Assembly (NCBI RefSeq): GCF_000428525.1
Contig: NZ_AUAC01000003.1
Coordinates: 806,001 to 870,000 of the forward strand
Reading direction: 5' to 3'
DNA from: Hellea balneolensis DSM 19091
Lineage (GTDB): Bacteria; Pseudomonadota; Alphaproteobacteria; Caulobacterales; Maricaulaceae
Length of the DNA stretch: 64,000 nucleotides
Below the pieces are notes generated by a model. It did not search any database. It saw only the letters and a list, made by a program, of their open reading frames with translations, and was not told the DNA's origin. Positions within the stretch are counted from its first letter, which is position 1; each line of letters opens with the position of its first letter. Positions 25,486 to 34,183 of this stretch are shown here, one piece after another. Both the position numbers and the translations under genes were made by a program.

Positions 25486-26073
25486 ATGACAGTCCCCGTA
25501 TCAATTAAAGCTCTTTTAGGTGCCGTAGCCGCCATTGCGATGACCGCTTGCGAGCCTAAAACAGAGTCGCCACAAGACGCTTTCTTTGATGATTTGAAAA
25601 GCCATTGCGGTAAAGCCTATGCTGGAAAATTAGTCAGCAATGATGCCGTAGATGCAGATTTTGGCAGCAAAAAGATGATCATGCATGTGCGTGACTGTAG
25701 TGACACTGTGCTTCGTATCCCGTTTCATGTCGGGGATGATCATTCCCGCACGTGGGTTATTTCAAAAACTGCAAACGGCTTGCGCCTCAAGCATGACCAT
25801 CGCCATGAAGACGGCAGCGAAGATGCGGTCACACAATATGGGGGTGATACGATTTATGAGGGTGCGCGCTCACGGCAGGTCTTTCCAGTCGATCAATATT
25901 CTATTGATATGTTTCTTAGAGAAGGTCTCGACGTTTCAATCGTCAATATCTGGGCGGTTGAAATTAACAACGCTAAATTTGCCTATGAACTCTCACGTCC
26001 CAACCGGCATTTCAGGGTCGAGTTTGACGTAACGCAGCCTGTTGATCTACCGCCCGCGCCATGGGGCATGTAG
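25486..26073 (+). CDS. Predicted lipoprotein, function unknown
   Basis: The 195-residue protein has a lipoprotein signal (KALLGAVAAIAMTACEP). A mature part with two cysteines in the first half (SHCGKAY and RDCSDT) could form a disulfide. His-rich LKHDHRHEDGSEDAV sits in the middle and the end is proline-rich. Probably a periplasmic or outer-membrane-anchored beta protein. The family was not recognised. Divergent from the GST with only 43 bases between the starts. Confidence 0.72.
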   Translation: MTVPVSIKALLGAVAAIAMTACEPKTESPQDAFFDDLKSHCGKAYAGKLVSNDAVDADFGSKKMIMHVRDCSDTVLRIPFHVGDDHSRTWVISKTANGLRLKHDHRHEDGSEDAVTQYGGDTIYEGARSRQVFPVDQYSIDMFLREGLDVSIVNIWAVEINNAKFAYELSRPNRHFRVEFDVTQPVDLPPAPWGM

Positions 26074-26112
26074 CGGCCAAATTCGTTCCTGTGAAACGAT
26101 TTTAGCGAAGTG

Positions 26113-26133
26113 CCTAAAGGCTATGCCTTTAGG
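26113..26133. terminator. Perfect 9-bp hairpin after the lipoprotein gene
   Basis: CCTAAAGGC, loop TAT, GCCTTTAGG forms an uninterrupted stem. No T-run follows (TCCGGG), so it is either a weak terminator or a transcript-stabilising hairpin between the lipoprotein and the pirin gene. Confidence 0.4.
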
Positions 26134-26178
26134 TCCGGGCGTCAGAGCCAGGCTGCGTATAAAGTAGGAGATACATAA

Positions 26179-27039
26179 ATGGATTCAATCAAACATATCC
26201 TTAAACCCCGCGAGAAAGATATTGGTGAGTTTTCCGTGCGCCGCGCATTGCCCTTTATAAAGCAGCGCTCTATTGGGCCCTGGATATTCTTTGACCATTT
26301 TGGGCCCGTAGACTTTGCGCCAGGTGAGGGTATGAATGTCCGTCCGCATCCGCATATCAATCTGGCGACCGTGACTTATCTGTTTGAAGGTGAAATTTAT
26401 CACAGAGATACGCTCGGTAATGCGCTGCCAATACATCCCGGAGCCATAAATTTAATGGTCGCTGGAAAGGGGATTGCGCATTCTGAACGCACACGGGATG
26501 AATTGCGAGAGACAGGCTACCGCCTTCATGGGCTGCAATTATGGCATGCTCTGCCCGAAGAATTTGAAGAGGTTGAACCCGCTTTTTATCACACACCCGC
26601 CGCCGATATTCCATCTGTCGAAACGGACGGCGTGACAGTCCGGGTCATGATGGGCACAGCTTTTGGCGCAACGTCGCCCGTGAAAACCTTTTCACCTAAC
26701 CTGTATTTAGAAGCGGATATGCAAGACGGTGCAACTATGGATGTTCCGCAAGCTGAAGAGCTTGGTATCTATGTTGTCAAAGGAGAGGCCGATATTGATG
26801 GTGAGACCGCACCCATAAACGCTATGAGTGTTCTGAACCCATCAGCTAAAGTCATCACGGCAAAAGGTAGCACGCGCCTCGCTATAATTGGAGGGGCCCC
26901 TTTAGGGAAACGTCACCTCTGGTGGAATTTTGTTTCATCTCGCAAAGAGCGGATAGAACAAGCGAAAGAAGATTGGAAAAATGGCGCGTTTGGTGATGTG
27001 CCAGGTGACAGTGAAGAGCGGATACCGCTGCCAGATTAA
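26179..27039 (+). CDS. Pirin-family cupin protein
   Basis: The 286-residue double-cupin protein carries the pirin metal motif: HPHINLATVTYLFEGEIYHRD (His, His, His) and GIAHSERT (Glu). Iron-binding pirins can cleave quercetin or modulate other proteins; which applies here is open. The N-terminal SIGPWIFFDHFGPVDF block is typical. GTAGGAGATACATA precedes the ATG. It stands alone on the plus strand. Confidence 0.9.
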   Translation: MDSIKHILKPREKDIGEFSVRRALPFIKQRSIGPWIFFDHFGPVDFAPGEGMNVRPHPHINLATVTYLFEGEIYHRDTLGNALPIHPGAINLMVAGKGIAHSERTRDELRETGYRLHGLQLWHALPEEFEEVEPAFYHTPAADIPSVETDGVTVRVMMGTAFGATSPVKTFSPNLYLEADMQDGATMDVPQAEELGIYVVKGEADIDGETAPINAMSVLNPSAKVITAKGSTRLAIIGGAPLGKRHLWWNFVSSRKERIEQAKEDWKNGAFGDVPGDSEERIPLPD

Positions 27040-27148
27040 GGCGAGGCAGTAAGGCTATATTTAGACCGTATGGCTTTCAAAATATTATAAGGATACGAGT
27101 GGGCACTCAGCAAAATAGCTGAACACGCGGCCACTCAGAAAGAGACTC

Positions 27149-28030
27149 ATGTTCAGTTTTTATTTAGCTCATGAATATTGGTTTGCCGCCGCGCAACTTA
27201 GTCTGGCCATGCTCGGGATGGGCGCTACCCTAACCCCAAAAGACTTTAAGGGCATTGTCGAAACACCGCGCGCATTTACAGTAGGCATGTGTTTGCAATT
27301 ACTTTTGGTGCCCCTAGTGGCTTTTCTTTTCATAGCGTTCTCGGGCGCTGCTATAGGCGTTCTTATCGGTCTAGCCTTGCTTGCAGCCATTCCAGGAGGA
27401 ACCGTCTCGAATATATTCACCTATATGGCAAAAGGGAACATTGTGCTTTCCATTGCGATTACGGCTATCACAACGATTGGCTGTCTAGTTACAACACCCA
27501 TCGTCTTAAACTTGCTAATTTCTCAACATATGCCTGCAGATTTTGTAATGCCAGTGGGACGGATCGCTTTTGAAATTTGTATCTTTCTGCTTATCCCTTT
27601 GGCTTTTGGCATGGCGATAAATGCGAAACTTTCTAATTATGCGGCGAAGATATCTAAATTTGGTATTTATTGTTCCATTTTTATCATTCTCCTGATTGTA
27701 ATTGGGTCAGCAGGAGCGGGCCGTTTAGATTTGAGTTCGTTTGGCACATCAAATATTCTGACTATTTTAGTCTTTGCGTTAGCTCTTTTAACGCTAAGCG
27801 TTATCGTGCCAAAAATACTTCGTTTGCCGACCCAAGACGGAGCGGCAATTCAAATCGAAATCACGGTTCGTAATACAAATCTAGGCTTACTGTTGAATGC
27901 ATCTTTATTCCCAGTCGGTAACGCCTTGGGGGGAACGGTACTTATGACGTTGTTATTATATGGAGCGGTTATGTTGCTATTGGGCGGTGGTTTGATTACT
28001 TATAATCGTAATATTCATAAAACCGTATGA
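27149..28030 (+). CDS. Bile acid:sodium symporter family (BASS) transporter
   Basis: A 293-residue integral membrane protein with about nine hydrophobic segments. Near residues 84-92 is IPGGTVSNIF, the crossed-helix motif of the BASS fold, and a later block EITVRNTNLGLLLNA matches the second crossing. Bacterial members move organic anions (pantoate, pyruvate, bile acids) with sodium; the substrate here is unknown. It lies 109 bases after pirin and converges on the VOC gene. Confidence 0.88.
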   Translation: MFSFYLAHEYWFAAAQLSLAMLGMGATLTPKDFKGIVETPRAFTVGMCLQLLLVPLVAFLFIAFSGAAIGVLIGLALLAAIPGGTVSNIFTYMAKGNIVLSIAITAITTIGCLVTTPIVLNLLISQHMPADFVMPVGRIAFEICIFLLIPLAFGMAINAKLSNYAAKISKFGIYCSIFIILLIVIGSAGAGRLDLSSFGTSNILTILVFALALLTLSVIVPKILRLPTQDGAAIQIEITVRNTNLGLLLNASLFPVGNALGGTVLMTLLLYGAVMLLLGGGLITYNRNIHKTV

Positions 28031-28040
28031 AGCTTATAAA

Positions 28041-28460
28041 TTAGGTGGCAAAAATTTGGTTTGGATCTTTAAAACTCTTAAATTCCAGTGCGTTGCCTGA
28101 GGGATCAAGGAAGAACATTGTGGCTTGCTCGCCAGTCTCTCCTTTGAAGCGAATATAAGGCTCAATCACAAAATCGGTCTTTGCCTCAATGAGGCGCGCT
28201 TTTAAATCGTGCCATTCATCCCAACGCAAAACCGCGCCGAAATGCCGGACGGGAACGTTTTTGCCGTCTACGGGATTTGTGGGCTCAACACTGCTAAAAG
28301 CTTCTGGTTTTACGTGAAAGCTTACCTGGTGGCCAAAGAAATCGAAATCGATCCATGTGTCAGCTTCGCGGCCTTGGTTGCAGCCTAAGACTCCCGCATA
28401 AAACGCGCGAGTCTCTTCTTTGTCTTTAACAGGATAGGCGAGGTGGAAGACCGAAGTCAT
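28041..28460 (-). CDS. VOC-family (glyoxalase-like) protein
   Basis: The 139-residue protein has two beta-alpha-beta-beta-beta modules. [22 protein letters not shown] opens the first and [16 protein letters not shown] closes the second, with His near residue 5 and Glu near 128 as likely metal ligands. The frame extends to 28565, overlapping the glutathione transferase, but the domain begins at ATG 28460, seven bases after that gene's stop. Probably co-transcribed with it. Substrate unknown. Confidence 0.83.
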   Translation of the reverse strand: MTSVFHLAYPVKDKEETRAFYAGVLGCNQGREADTWIDFDFFGHQVSFHVKPEAFSSVEPTNPVDGKNVPVRHFGAVLRWDEWHDLKARLIEAKTDFVIEPYIRFKGETGEQATMFFLDPSGNALEFKSFKDPNQIFAT

Positions 28461-28467
28461 AATGACT

Positions 28468-29097
28468 CTATTTAGGCCCGTAAGCGTAATCGCCACCTTT
28501 TTCGAGGGCACGAAGATAGGCGGGGCGCTTATGAATTTTTTCGACAAATTCGTTACAGGCTTCATAGCCTTTAAGTCTTCCGCGAGCTTTGGCGGCTTCT
28601 AGCGGGAAGATCATTTGAATATCCGCGCCTGTCATCATATCGCCGGCAAAATATTCATGACGAATGAGGCGGTATTCACAATAATCAAGTACACCTTTGA
28701 TTTCATTCATGATGATAGGCTGTATAGGGGCGGCGGCTTCGCCGAGATAGCCTGTGTAGAGCGCCAATAAGAGCGGTAACATCGCTGACCCTTCCGCAAA
28801 GTGCAGAAAGTGGACATAGTCTAAATATTCGGGCGCGTCGCGCTCGGGGCGGAGCTTTCCTTTTCCGTATTTGTCCAAAATATAAACAATGATCGCGCCT
28901 GTTTCCGCGACAATGTCATCACCATCTTCAATCACAGGGGATTTGCCCAAAGGATGAATAGCTTTTAGCTCTGCCGGGGCACGATTTGTGTCTGGATCGC
29001 GCTTATAGTGCTTGATTTCATAAGGCACTTCCAATTCTTCGAGCAGCCAGAGGATGCGTTGTGACCGGGAGTTATTAAGGTGGTGTACGATAAGCAT
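28468..29097 (-). CDS. Glutathione S-transferase family protein
   Basis: The 209-residue protein starts [22 protein letters not shown], the GST N-domain with Ser in the SRSQR motif. It continues with [26 protein letters not shown] and a helical C-domain ending in [12 protein letters not shown]. Similar to bacterial and fungal Ure2/GST3-like transferases. Seven bases separate it from the VOC gene downstream and 27 bases from the upstream DUF6702-like gene. Confidence 0.87.
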   Translation of the reverse strand: MLIVHHLNNSRSQRILWLLEELEVPYEIKHYKRDPDTNRAPAELKAIHPLGKSPVIEDGDDIVAETGAIIVYILDKYGKGKLRPERDAPEYLDYVHFLHFAEGSAMLPLLLALYTGYLGEAAAPIQPIIMNEIKGVLDYCEYRLIRHEYFAGDMMTGADIQMIFPLEAAKARGRLKGYEACNEFVEKIHKRPAYLRALEKGGDYAYGPK

Positions 29098-29124
29098 AGA
29101 AGCTTAGTGAACGGGATATGCGGC

Positions 29125-29631
29125 TTAGGCAAGCACCTTTTTAGGTCCATCATTTTTTTTGAATTGAATGGACCGAACAGCGCCGCTCAGTTTAACATCA
29201 ACATTATTGAGTTGCCCAGGAATTATATCTCTTAGCATTGAAGCCGAAACTAGTAGCTCCGTTGGGACGGTTTTCATTTTGGCTTGTTGGTAGACATAGA
29301 CAGTTTTTGCTTCTGTTTCAGCGCCTAAAATCTCAAGATCTATTGGCGCTCCCGCAGATAAAAGAGAAAAATGCTTTTCTGTGTAGAGGGCAAGCTGAGC
29401 ACGGGCTTTAAGAGAAAAAAGGTCAGGCCTGTCAATAATGCCCGCAGCGGCAAGAGCCGTTTCAGCATCGTGCAGATGATAGCTGTGAATGACATTGAGC
29501 ATTTTCTCGTCTGCGTCCCATTCAATGGTCGTGAGAGTCTTCTTTTCCCGGTGTGCAGATGCAGAGAAAGGAAGGCCCGCCATGATGGCAGCCCCGCTTA
29601 AAATTTGAGATATATTACGACGTGTGAACAT
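29125..29631 (-). CDS. DUF6702-like exported protein
   Basis: The 168-residue protein has an N-terminal export signal with paired arginines (FTRRNISQILSGAAIMAG, then SASAHRE), which could be a Tat or Sec signal. The mature part is a compact beta protein with HSYHLHDAETAL and VYQQAKMKTVPTELLV. It resembles small proteins of the DUF6702 group, which are often encoded beside M1 metallopeptidases, as here (12 bases from the upstream gene). The match is by recollection of the family pattern, so it is tentative. Confidence 0.6.
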   Translation of the reverse strand: MFTRRNISQILSGAAIMAGLPFSASAHREKKTLTTIEWDADEKMLNVIHSYHLHDAETALAAAGIIDRPDLFSLKARAQLALYTEKHFSLLSAGAPIDLEILGAETEAKTVYVYQQAKMKTVPTELLVSASMLRDIIPGQLNNVDVKLSGAVRSIQFKKNDGPKKVLA

Positions 29632-29643
29632 AAGCCGTTTGTC

Positions 29644-32295
29644 TTATTTCCCCATCATTCTTTCAAGCGTTTTACGCAGAGAGGATTTCTCCTTATCGTC
29701 CAGTTTTTTCGCCCCAGTCTTTGAAGAGTCAGATTTCGCGTCTGAGCTTGAGCCATTATCATTAGCGCCGGACTTTAGCGGCATGTCTTTATCGCCGCTT
29801 TTGCTTTCACCTTTATTTTCAGCGTCTTTCTCTTCGTCCGTTTTAAGCTCTACAAGCATATCTGCCATCATGCTGCTGGCTTTGTAATTAGATTTATACA
29901 TTTCCAATCGGCCCGGACGCATAACAGGAGGATAGCTGTTATTATCAAAATCAGCATCTGCTGTCTGGTGATGCGGATCGAGCTCAATAGATTTAATGCG
30001 GTTCTTGCGCGTAATCAGCTTCGTGACTTTTTTGCTGTTACGGCGCCAGATTTCAGCCGGGATCATCATCTCTTCAGTATCACCATTCATATATGTCAGC
30101 TTAAGCGGAAGCGGCGAAATCAATCCGCCGACATTTTCAAAATCCACAAAATAGAAATAGTGACCATCGGCTTGGGCCCGTTCCCAGACCTCTTTTTCCC
30201 AGCCCTCAAGCCCGTCAACAAAACTTTTATACTTGTTTCGGTCTTTATTGGTGACGGCGAACTTGTCGTTCTCGTTATAGAAGTCATCGATATCTTCCAT
30301 GCGGTCGATATAAAGCTCTATGCCTTCTTCGCGATTGCGAATTTGAACGATATTTTCAGGACGTTTCGCCAGATCATCGGCGCGGTCCTTGTCTTTCTCT
30401 TGCTCAGGGTCTTGGCTCGAAATTGTGTATTCGCGCATAGAAGTAATGCCGACATCAACATGGTCTGTTCCGAAATACCAACCGCGCCAGAACCAATCCA
30501 GATCAACGGCTGAGGCATCTTCCATCGTGCGGAAAAAATCAGCCGGTGTGGGGCGTTTAAACTTCCAACGATTTGCATATTCTCTGAAGGCGTAATCAAA
30601 GAGCTCACGGCCCATAACTGTTTCGCGCAGCACCATGAGTGAGGCGGCGGGCTTAGAATAAGCGTTAGGACCAAACTGAAGAACGCTATCGGATTGTGTC
30701 ATAATTGGCACTTGGTTTGAACTTGTCATGTAGCGCGGGATGACGTCGAGTGGGTTTTGCTGACCTCCAGAGATCGGGAAGTTTTCTTCCCACTCATATT
30801 CTGCCATATATTCAAGAAAGGAGTTCAGCCCTTCATCCATCCACGTCCAGCGGCGTTCATCGGAATTGACGACCATAGGGAAATAGATATGCCCAATTTC
30901 GTGAATGATAACGCCGATAAGGCCATATTTCGTACGGCGGGAATAGACTGTCTCGCCGGATTTCTCGTCCTCATATGGGCGGTAGCCATTAAAGGTGATC
31001 ATCGGATATTCCATACCGCCGCGTTCCCATGAGTTCACGGATTGCGCAGTCGGGTAGGGGTAGTTGAAAGCAAATTTATTATACACATCCATCGTGTGGA
31101 CCACGGCATGTGTTGAGTATTGCGACCAAATCGGGTCGGCTTCCTTGGGGAAGAAGCTCATGGCTGTGACAACAGGGTTTTTATCATCGTCCTGCTCAAA
31201 TAGCATCGCGTCCCAGATATATTTTCGTGAGCTTGACCAAGCAAAATCGCGTACGTTCTCAGCTTTAAAACGCCATGTCTTAGTGCCTTCGGCGACAGAT
31301 TTTTCATTTTCTTCAGCCTCTTCGGGCGTCACGATGTAGATAGGTTTTTTTGTCCCGGCGTCATCCATGCGTTTGCGTTGCTTGGCGGTCATTACTTGAC
31401 GCGGATTTTGCAGTACACCTGATGCGGCAACTATATGATCAGACGGTACGGTGATATTAACATTGTAATCCCCGAATTCGAGCGTGAATTCACCTCGTCC
31501 TAAGAACTGCTTATTCTGCCACCCCGTATAATCGGTATAGGCGGCCATACGCGGGAACCATTGCGCGAGGCCAAAGATACAATTTCCGTCTTCGCCTTCA
31601 TCGGTAAAACACTCATAACCTCCGCGTCCGCCAACGGCTTCTTCGTCGATAATGTTGTGTTCCCAATCTACATTGAATTCAAAGCGGGCATCGGGAGCGA
31701 GGCCTTCGGGAATATCGATCCGCATCATAGAATCATTGATGATGTAAGATAGCTTATTGCCGTCAGCATCAGACACGTCCGTGAACTCAAAGCCATATTC
31801 ACGGTCTTCCATGGCTTGATTATAACGCATCATGCCAAAGGTAATGCGGTCTGCGCTGCCTGTTCCTTGGCCGCGGCGTGAACCTGCGGCTGAGGCGACT
31901 GTAGACTCGCGTGCTAGAGAACCATCTTTGAAGCGGTTTTGATCAAGTGCGAGCCAGATATAGTTTAGCGTGTCCGGAGAATTATTGACGTAATCAATTT
32001 CCATCTCAGCAATGATGCGCTTATTTTCTTCGTCCAAGGTGGCGTCGATATTTACATTGGCTTGTTGCTGCCAATAAGCCGGGCCGGGCGCACCTGCTGC
32101 ATTGCGAAAGATGTTCGGTGTCGGAAGGCTTTCAGGGCCAAGTTGACGGAAATGTTTAACTTGATCACCAGCGCTAAATGCAGGGCCGTCATTATCGCCC
32201 TCATTGGCAAAGGCTTGCGTAGCAAACGTTAAAGAGCCGACAGCAAATGCCCCCGTAATTAAGCTGAAATTGAGAACATTTTTAAAGTCGCGCAT
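29644..32295 (-). CDS. M1-family zinc metallopeptidase, exported
   Basis: The 883-residue protein has a signal peptide (about 1-30, ending AFANEG). The catalytic motif is HEIGH at about residues 464-468 with the third zinc ligand in TWMDEGLNSF, giving the HExxH-x18-E layout. The exopeptidase GxMEN-type motif is altered to RGGMEYPMI, a variant found in several bacterial M1 lineages. The C-terminus (about 830-883) is low-complexity, rich in Lys, Asp and Ser. Such enzymes cleave N-terminal residues of peptides in the periplasm. The DUF6702-like gene follows 12 bases downstream. Confidence 0.9.
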   Translation of the reverse strand: MRDFKNVLNFSLITGAFAVGSLTFATQAFANEGDNDGPAFSAGDQVKHFRQLGPESLPTPNIFRNAAGAPGPAYWQQQANVNIDATLDEENKRIIAEMEIDYVNNSPDTLNYIWLALDQNRFKDGSLARESTVASAAGSRRGQGTGSADRITFGMMRYNQAMEDREYGFEFTDVSDADGNKLSYIINDSMMRIDIPEGLAPDARFEFNVDWEHNIIDEEAVGGRGGYECFTDEGEDGNCIFGLAQWFPRMAAYTDYTGWQNKQFLGRGEFTLEFGDYNVNITVPSDHIVAASGVLQNPRQVMTAKQRKRMDDAGTKKPIYIVTPEEAEENEKSVAEGTKTWRFKAENVRDFAWSSSRKYIWDAMLFEQDDDKNPVVTAMSFFPKEADPIWSQYSTHAVVHTMDVYNKFAFNYPYPTAQSVNSWERGGMEYPMITFNGYRPYEDEKSGETVYSRRTKYGLIGVIIHEIGHIYFPMVVNSDERRWTWMDEGLNSFLEYMAEYEWEENFPISGGQQNPLDVIPRYMTSSNQVPIMTQSDSVLQFGPNAYSKPAASLMVLRETVMGRELFDYAFREYANRWKFKRPTPADFFRTMEDASAVDLDWFWRGWYFGTDHVDVGITSMREYTISSQDPEQEKDKDRADDLAKRPENIVQIRNREEGIELYIDRMEDIDDFYNENDKFAVTNKDRNKYKSFVDGLEGWEKEVWERAQADGHYFYFVDFENVGGLISPLPLKLTYMNGDTEEMMIPAEIWRRNSKKVTKLITRKNRIKSIELDPHHQTADADFDNNSYPPVMRPGRLEMYKSNYKASSMMADMLVELKTDEEKDAENKGESKSGDKDMPLKSGANDNGSSSDAKSDSSKTGAKKLDDKEKSSLRKTLERMMGK

Positions 32296-32392
32296 GAAAA
32301 GCCCCAGGTTAAGGTGTGTGCTACATAGTTACATTTTGAATAGCAGGCCCATATGGCAAATTCACACTAAATTCGCGTTAACAGGGAAAAGT

Positions 32393-33433
32393 CTATGCGG
32401 ATTCCCCGCGAATACGGTGAAGACCGTCTAAAGAGGCTTTGAATGGGTGACGTTTTCTAAAGATATGCCGTCCCGCAATTTCAGCCTTTTTTGTTACCGA
32501 ACTATGGACGTGACGCTCTTTAACAAGCTCGGCGATGACATTGACGAGATTATAGTCATGCAACACCCGCTCACGGGCTTCGATGATTGCCGGGAGACGT
32601 TTTTCATAGAGGCCTTGTGATATACTATCTCTGATAATGCGCTCCGCACCATCAACATCAAAAATATCAATCGGAATGATGGCCCCTTCAGGGAAGTAAT
32701 CACTGATATTTGGCGGGCCATAATAGAAGGGTAAGCAATAAGCGAGAAAGCAATCCGCAATCTTTTCTGTCCAGTGATGCGGCTCAATGTGATTTTCTAT
32801 AGCAATATGATAGCGAAAATCATCCATGGCTTCGGCTTTGTTGGAAACTGGATTTATTCCGCGCCCAAAGAGATGAAGCTCGCCTCCGAGGCGGCGTTTA
32901 AGCTCCATGATGCAATCATAACGCTGGGCATGGACTGTATGAGACATACGTTTATTGCTACAAACTGTTGAAATGTCGTGCTTCTTTAAAATTGGCGGCT
33001 GAGCATTGAAATTATCGACATCGATATAATGGGTATCACCCTCAGACATCGGGCGCCCATAAAACCAGCGTAGAGGCGGCGTTTGGAATATCTGATTCGG
33101 ATGTTTAACTAGCCTTGGGTCTTTTGCCGTAAGGACATGCCCGAATTGCTTAAGAAAATGCGGCCCGTCTATGCGGATAGAAGACGGTTCTGTTGTAATT
33201 AGAAGTGTGTTCTCACGGGGGCAGTCAAGAATTTCGATGCGGTTGATTTTCTTCTCACCCGCCAAAGGCGGAAAACCTTCATAAATGACAAGCCAGTCAT
33301 AGCCCCGATAATCTAAACCAAAATGAAATTTAACGTCTCCGATAACGGGCTCGCGCTTTGGAAAAAGCGATAACCACAGAGCGGGGTCTTGATCAGGGGG
33401 TGTCTTAGCAAGAAATTTGACGTGGAGAGTCAT
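32393..33433 (-). CDS. GT10-family (alpha-1,3-fucosyltransferase-like) glycosyltransferase
   Basis: The 346-residue protein has the C-terminal donor-binding block of family GT10, FRYHIAIENHI then HWTEKIADCFLA and PFYYGPPNISDYFP (about residues 215-262), which matches the FENS...YVTEKI...PVY.G fucosyltransferase motif. The N-terminal half is more variable and holds the acceptor site. Fucose or another 6-deoxyhexose in a surface glycan is the likely donor; this is inference. The frame reaches 33565, but the ATG at 33433 starts the conserved part and lies seven bases after the stop of the upstream glycosyltransferase. Confidence 0.85.
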   Translation of the reverse strand: MTLHVKFLAKTPPDQDPALWLSLFPKREPVIGDVKFHFGLDYRGYDWLVIYEGFPPLAGEKKINRIEILDCPRENTLLITTEPSSIRIDGPHFLKQFGHVLTAKDPRLVKHPNQIFQTPPLRWFYGRPMSEGDTHYIDVDNFNAQPPILKKHDISTVCSNKRMSHTVHAQRYDCIMELKRRLGGELHLFGRGINPVSNKAEAMDDFRYHIAIENHIEPHHWTEKIADCFLAYCLPFYYGPPNISDYFPEGAIIPIDIFDVDGAERIIRDSISQGLYEKRLPAIIEARERVLHDYNLVNVIAELVKERHVHSSVTKKAEIAGRHIFRKRHPFKASLDGLHRIRGESA

Positions 33434-33440
33434 AGCGCGC

Positions 33441-34169
33441 CTATTGCCAATGCTCGGCAATCCACGGCGTTGGTTTAACGTGCTTATATATTTTCTTGTA
33501 CCATGGAGCCGGCCATATCCCCATGGCCGCTTCATCTTGATCGGGCTTGCCAGTGAAAGCCACAATCCGTGTGTCTTCAGGGAGTTGGGGTGTTTTGAAA
33601 AAGTTCATCGGCCATTTTGGCATCAATGTGTGCTTGAAACTCGCGCACCAGAGCTTTGGCCAGAACACCATATCTTCAATGTCTTTGGAGATATAGACTT
33701 GCTCTATGCGGTAAGCTTCTAGGATGGGATCAGGATTGTTCTGAATGTCATCATAAATATGTTGATACTTACCGACAGGAAAACGAAAGCAGGATGTATT
33801 TCCAATGCCTTTTCCTATTTGGGTCCAATTCTCAATCACGCAAAATCGTCCGGGTTCATAATCAAACAGCTCATCGAGATTGCCCGTAATGACTAAATCC
33901 AGATCAAGGAATAACACATCTCCCTCAAGGTCTGTGAGCGGGTATTTCCACATAGTGAGTTTCCGCCATGGTGTCAGGGCAAGATTCTCAGGCAGGTCAA
34001 TGTCTGGAATGGGCTCAATCTGCACATCTGCATTTATGCCGGTGCCATCATCTGTAAAGCAAACGAGCCGCGTCTTACGGCGTGTCTGACGCTGAATGGC
34101 ATGATAAAGCCGATTTACAAAATCAGGGCCATAACGTGTGCCCCATTTCATGCAGATAATGGTTTGCAT
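33441..34169 (-). CDS. Glycosyltransferase with DxD motif
   Basis: A 242-residue protein beginning MQTIICMKWGTRYGPDFVNRLYHAI, with GDVLFLDLDLVITGNLDELF (DxD metal-binding motif, about residues 83-102). This is similar to GT8 and related small sugar transferases. Trp- and Pro-rich blocks fill the second half (KWPMNFFKTPQLPEDTRIVAF). It is translationally close to the GT10 gene (seven-base gap), and the pair probably build one surface glycan. The frame begins with a TTG directly before ATG 34169, which is used. No other glycan genes lie nearby. Confidence 0.77.
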   Translation of the reverse strand: MQTIICMKWGTRYGPDFVNRLYHAIQRQTRRKTRLVCFTDDGTGINADVQIEPIPDIDLPENLALTPWRKLTMWKYPLTDLEGDVLFLDLDLVITGNLDELFDYEPGRFCVIENWTQIGKGIGNTSCFRFPVGKYQHIYDDIQNNPDPILEAYRIEQVYISKDIEDMVFWPKLWCASFKHTLMPKWPMNFFKTPQLPEDTRIVAFTGKPDQDEAAMGIWPAPWYKKIYKHVKPTPWIAEHWQ

Positions 34170-34183
34170 CAAAGTAAAAGTCT

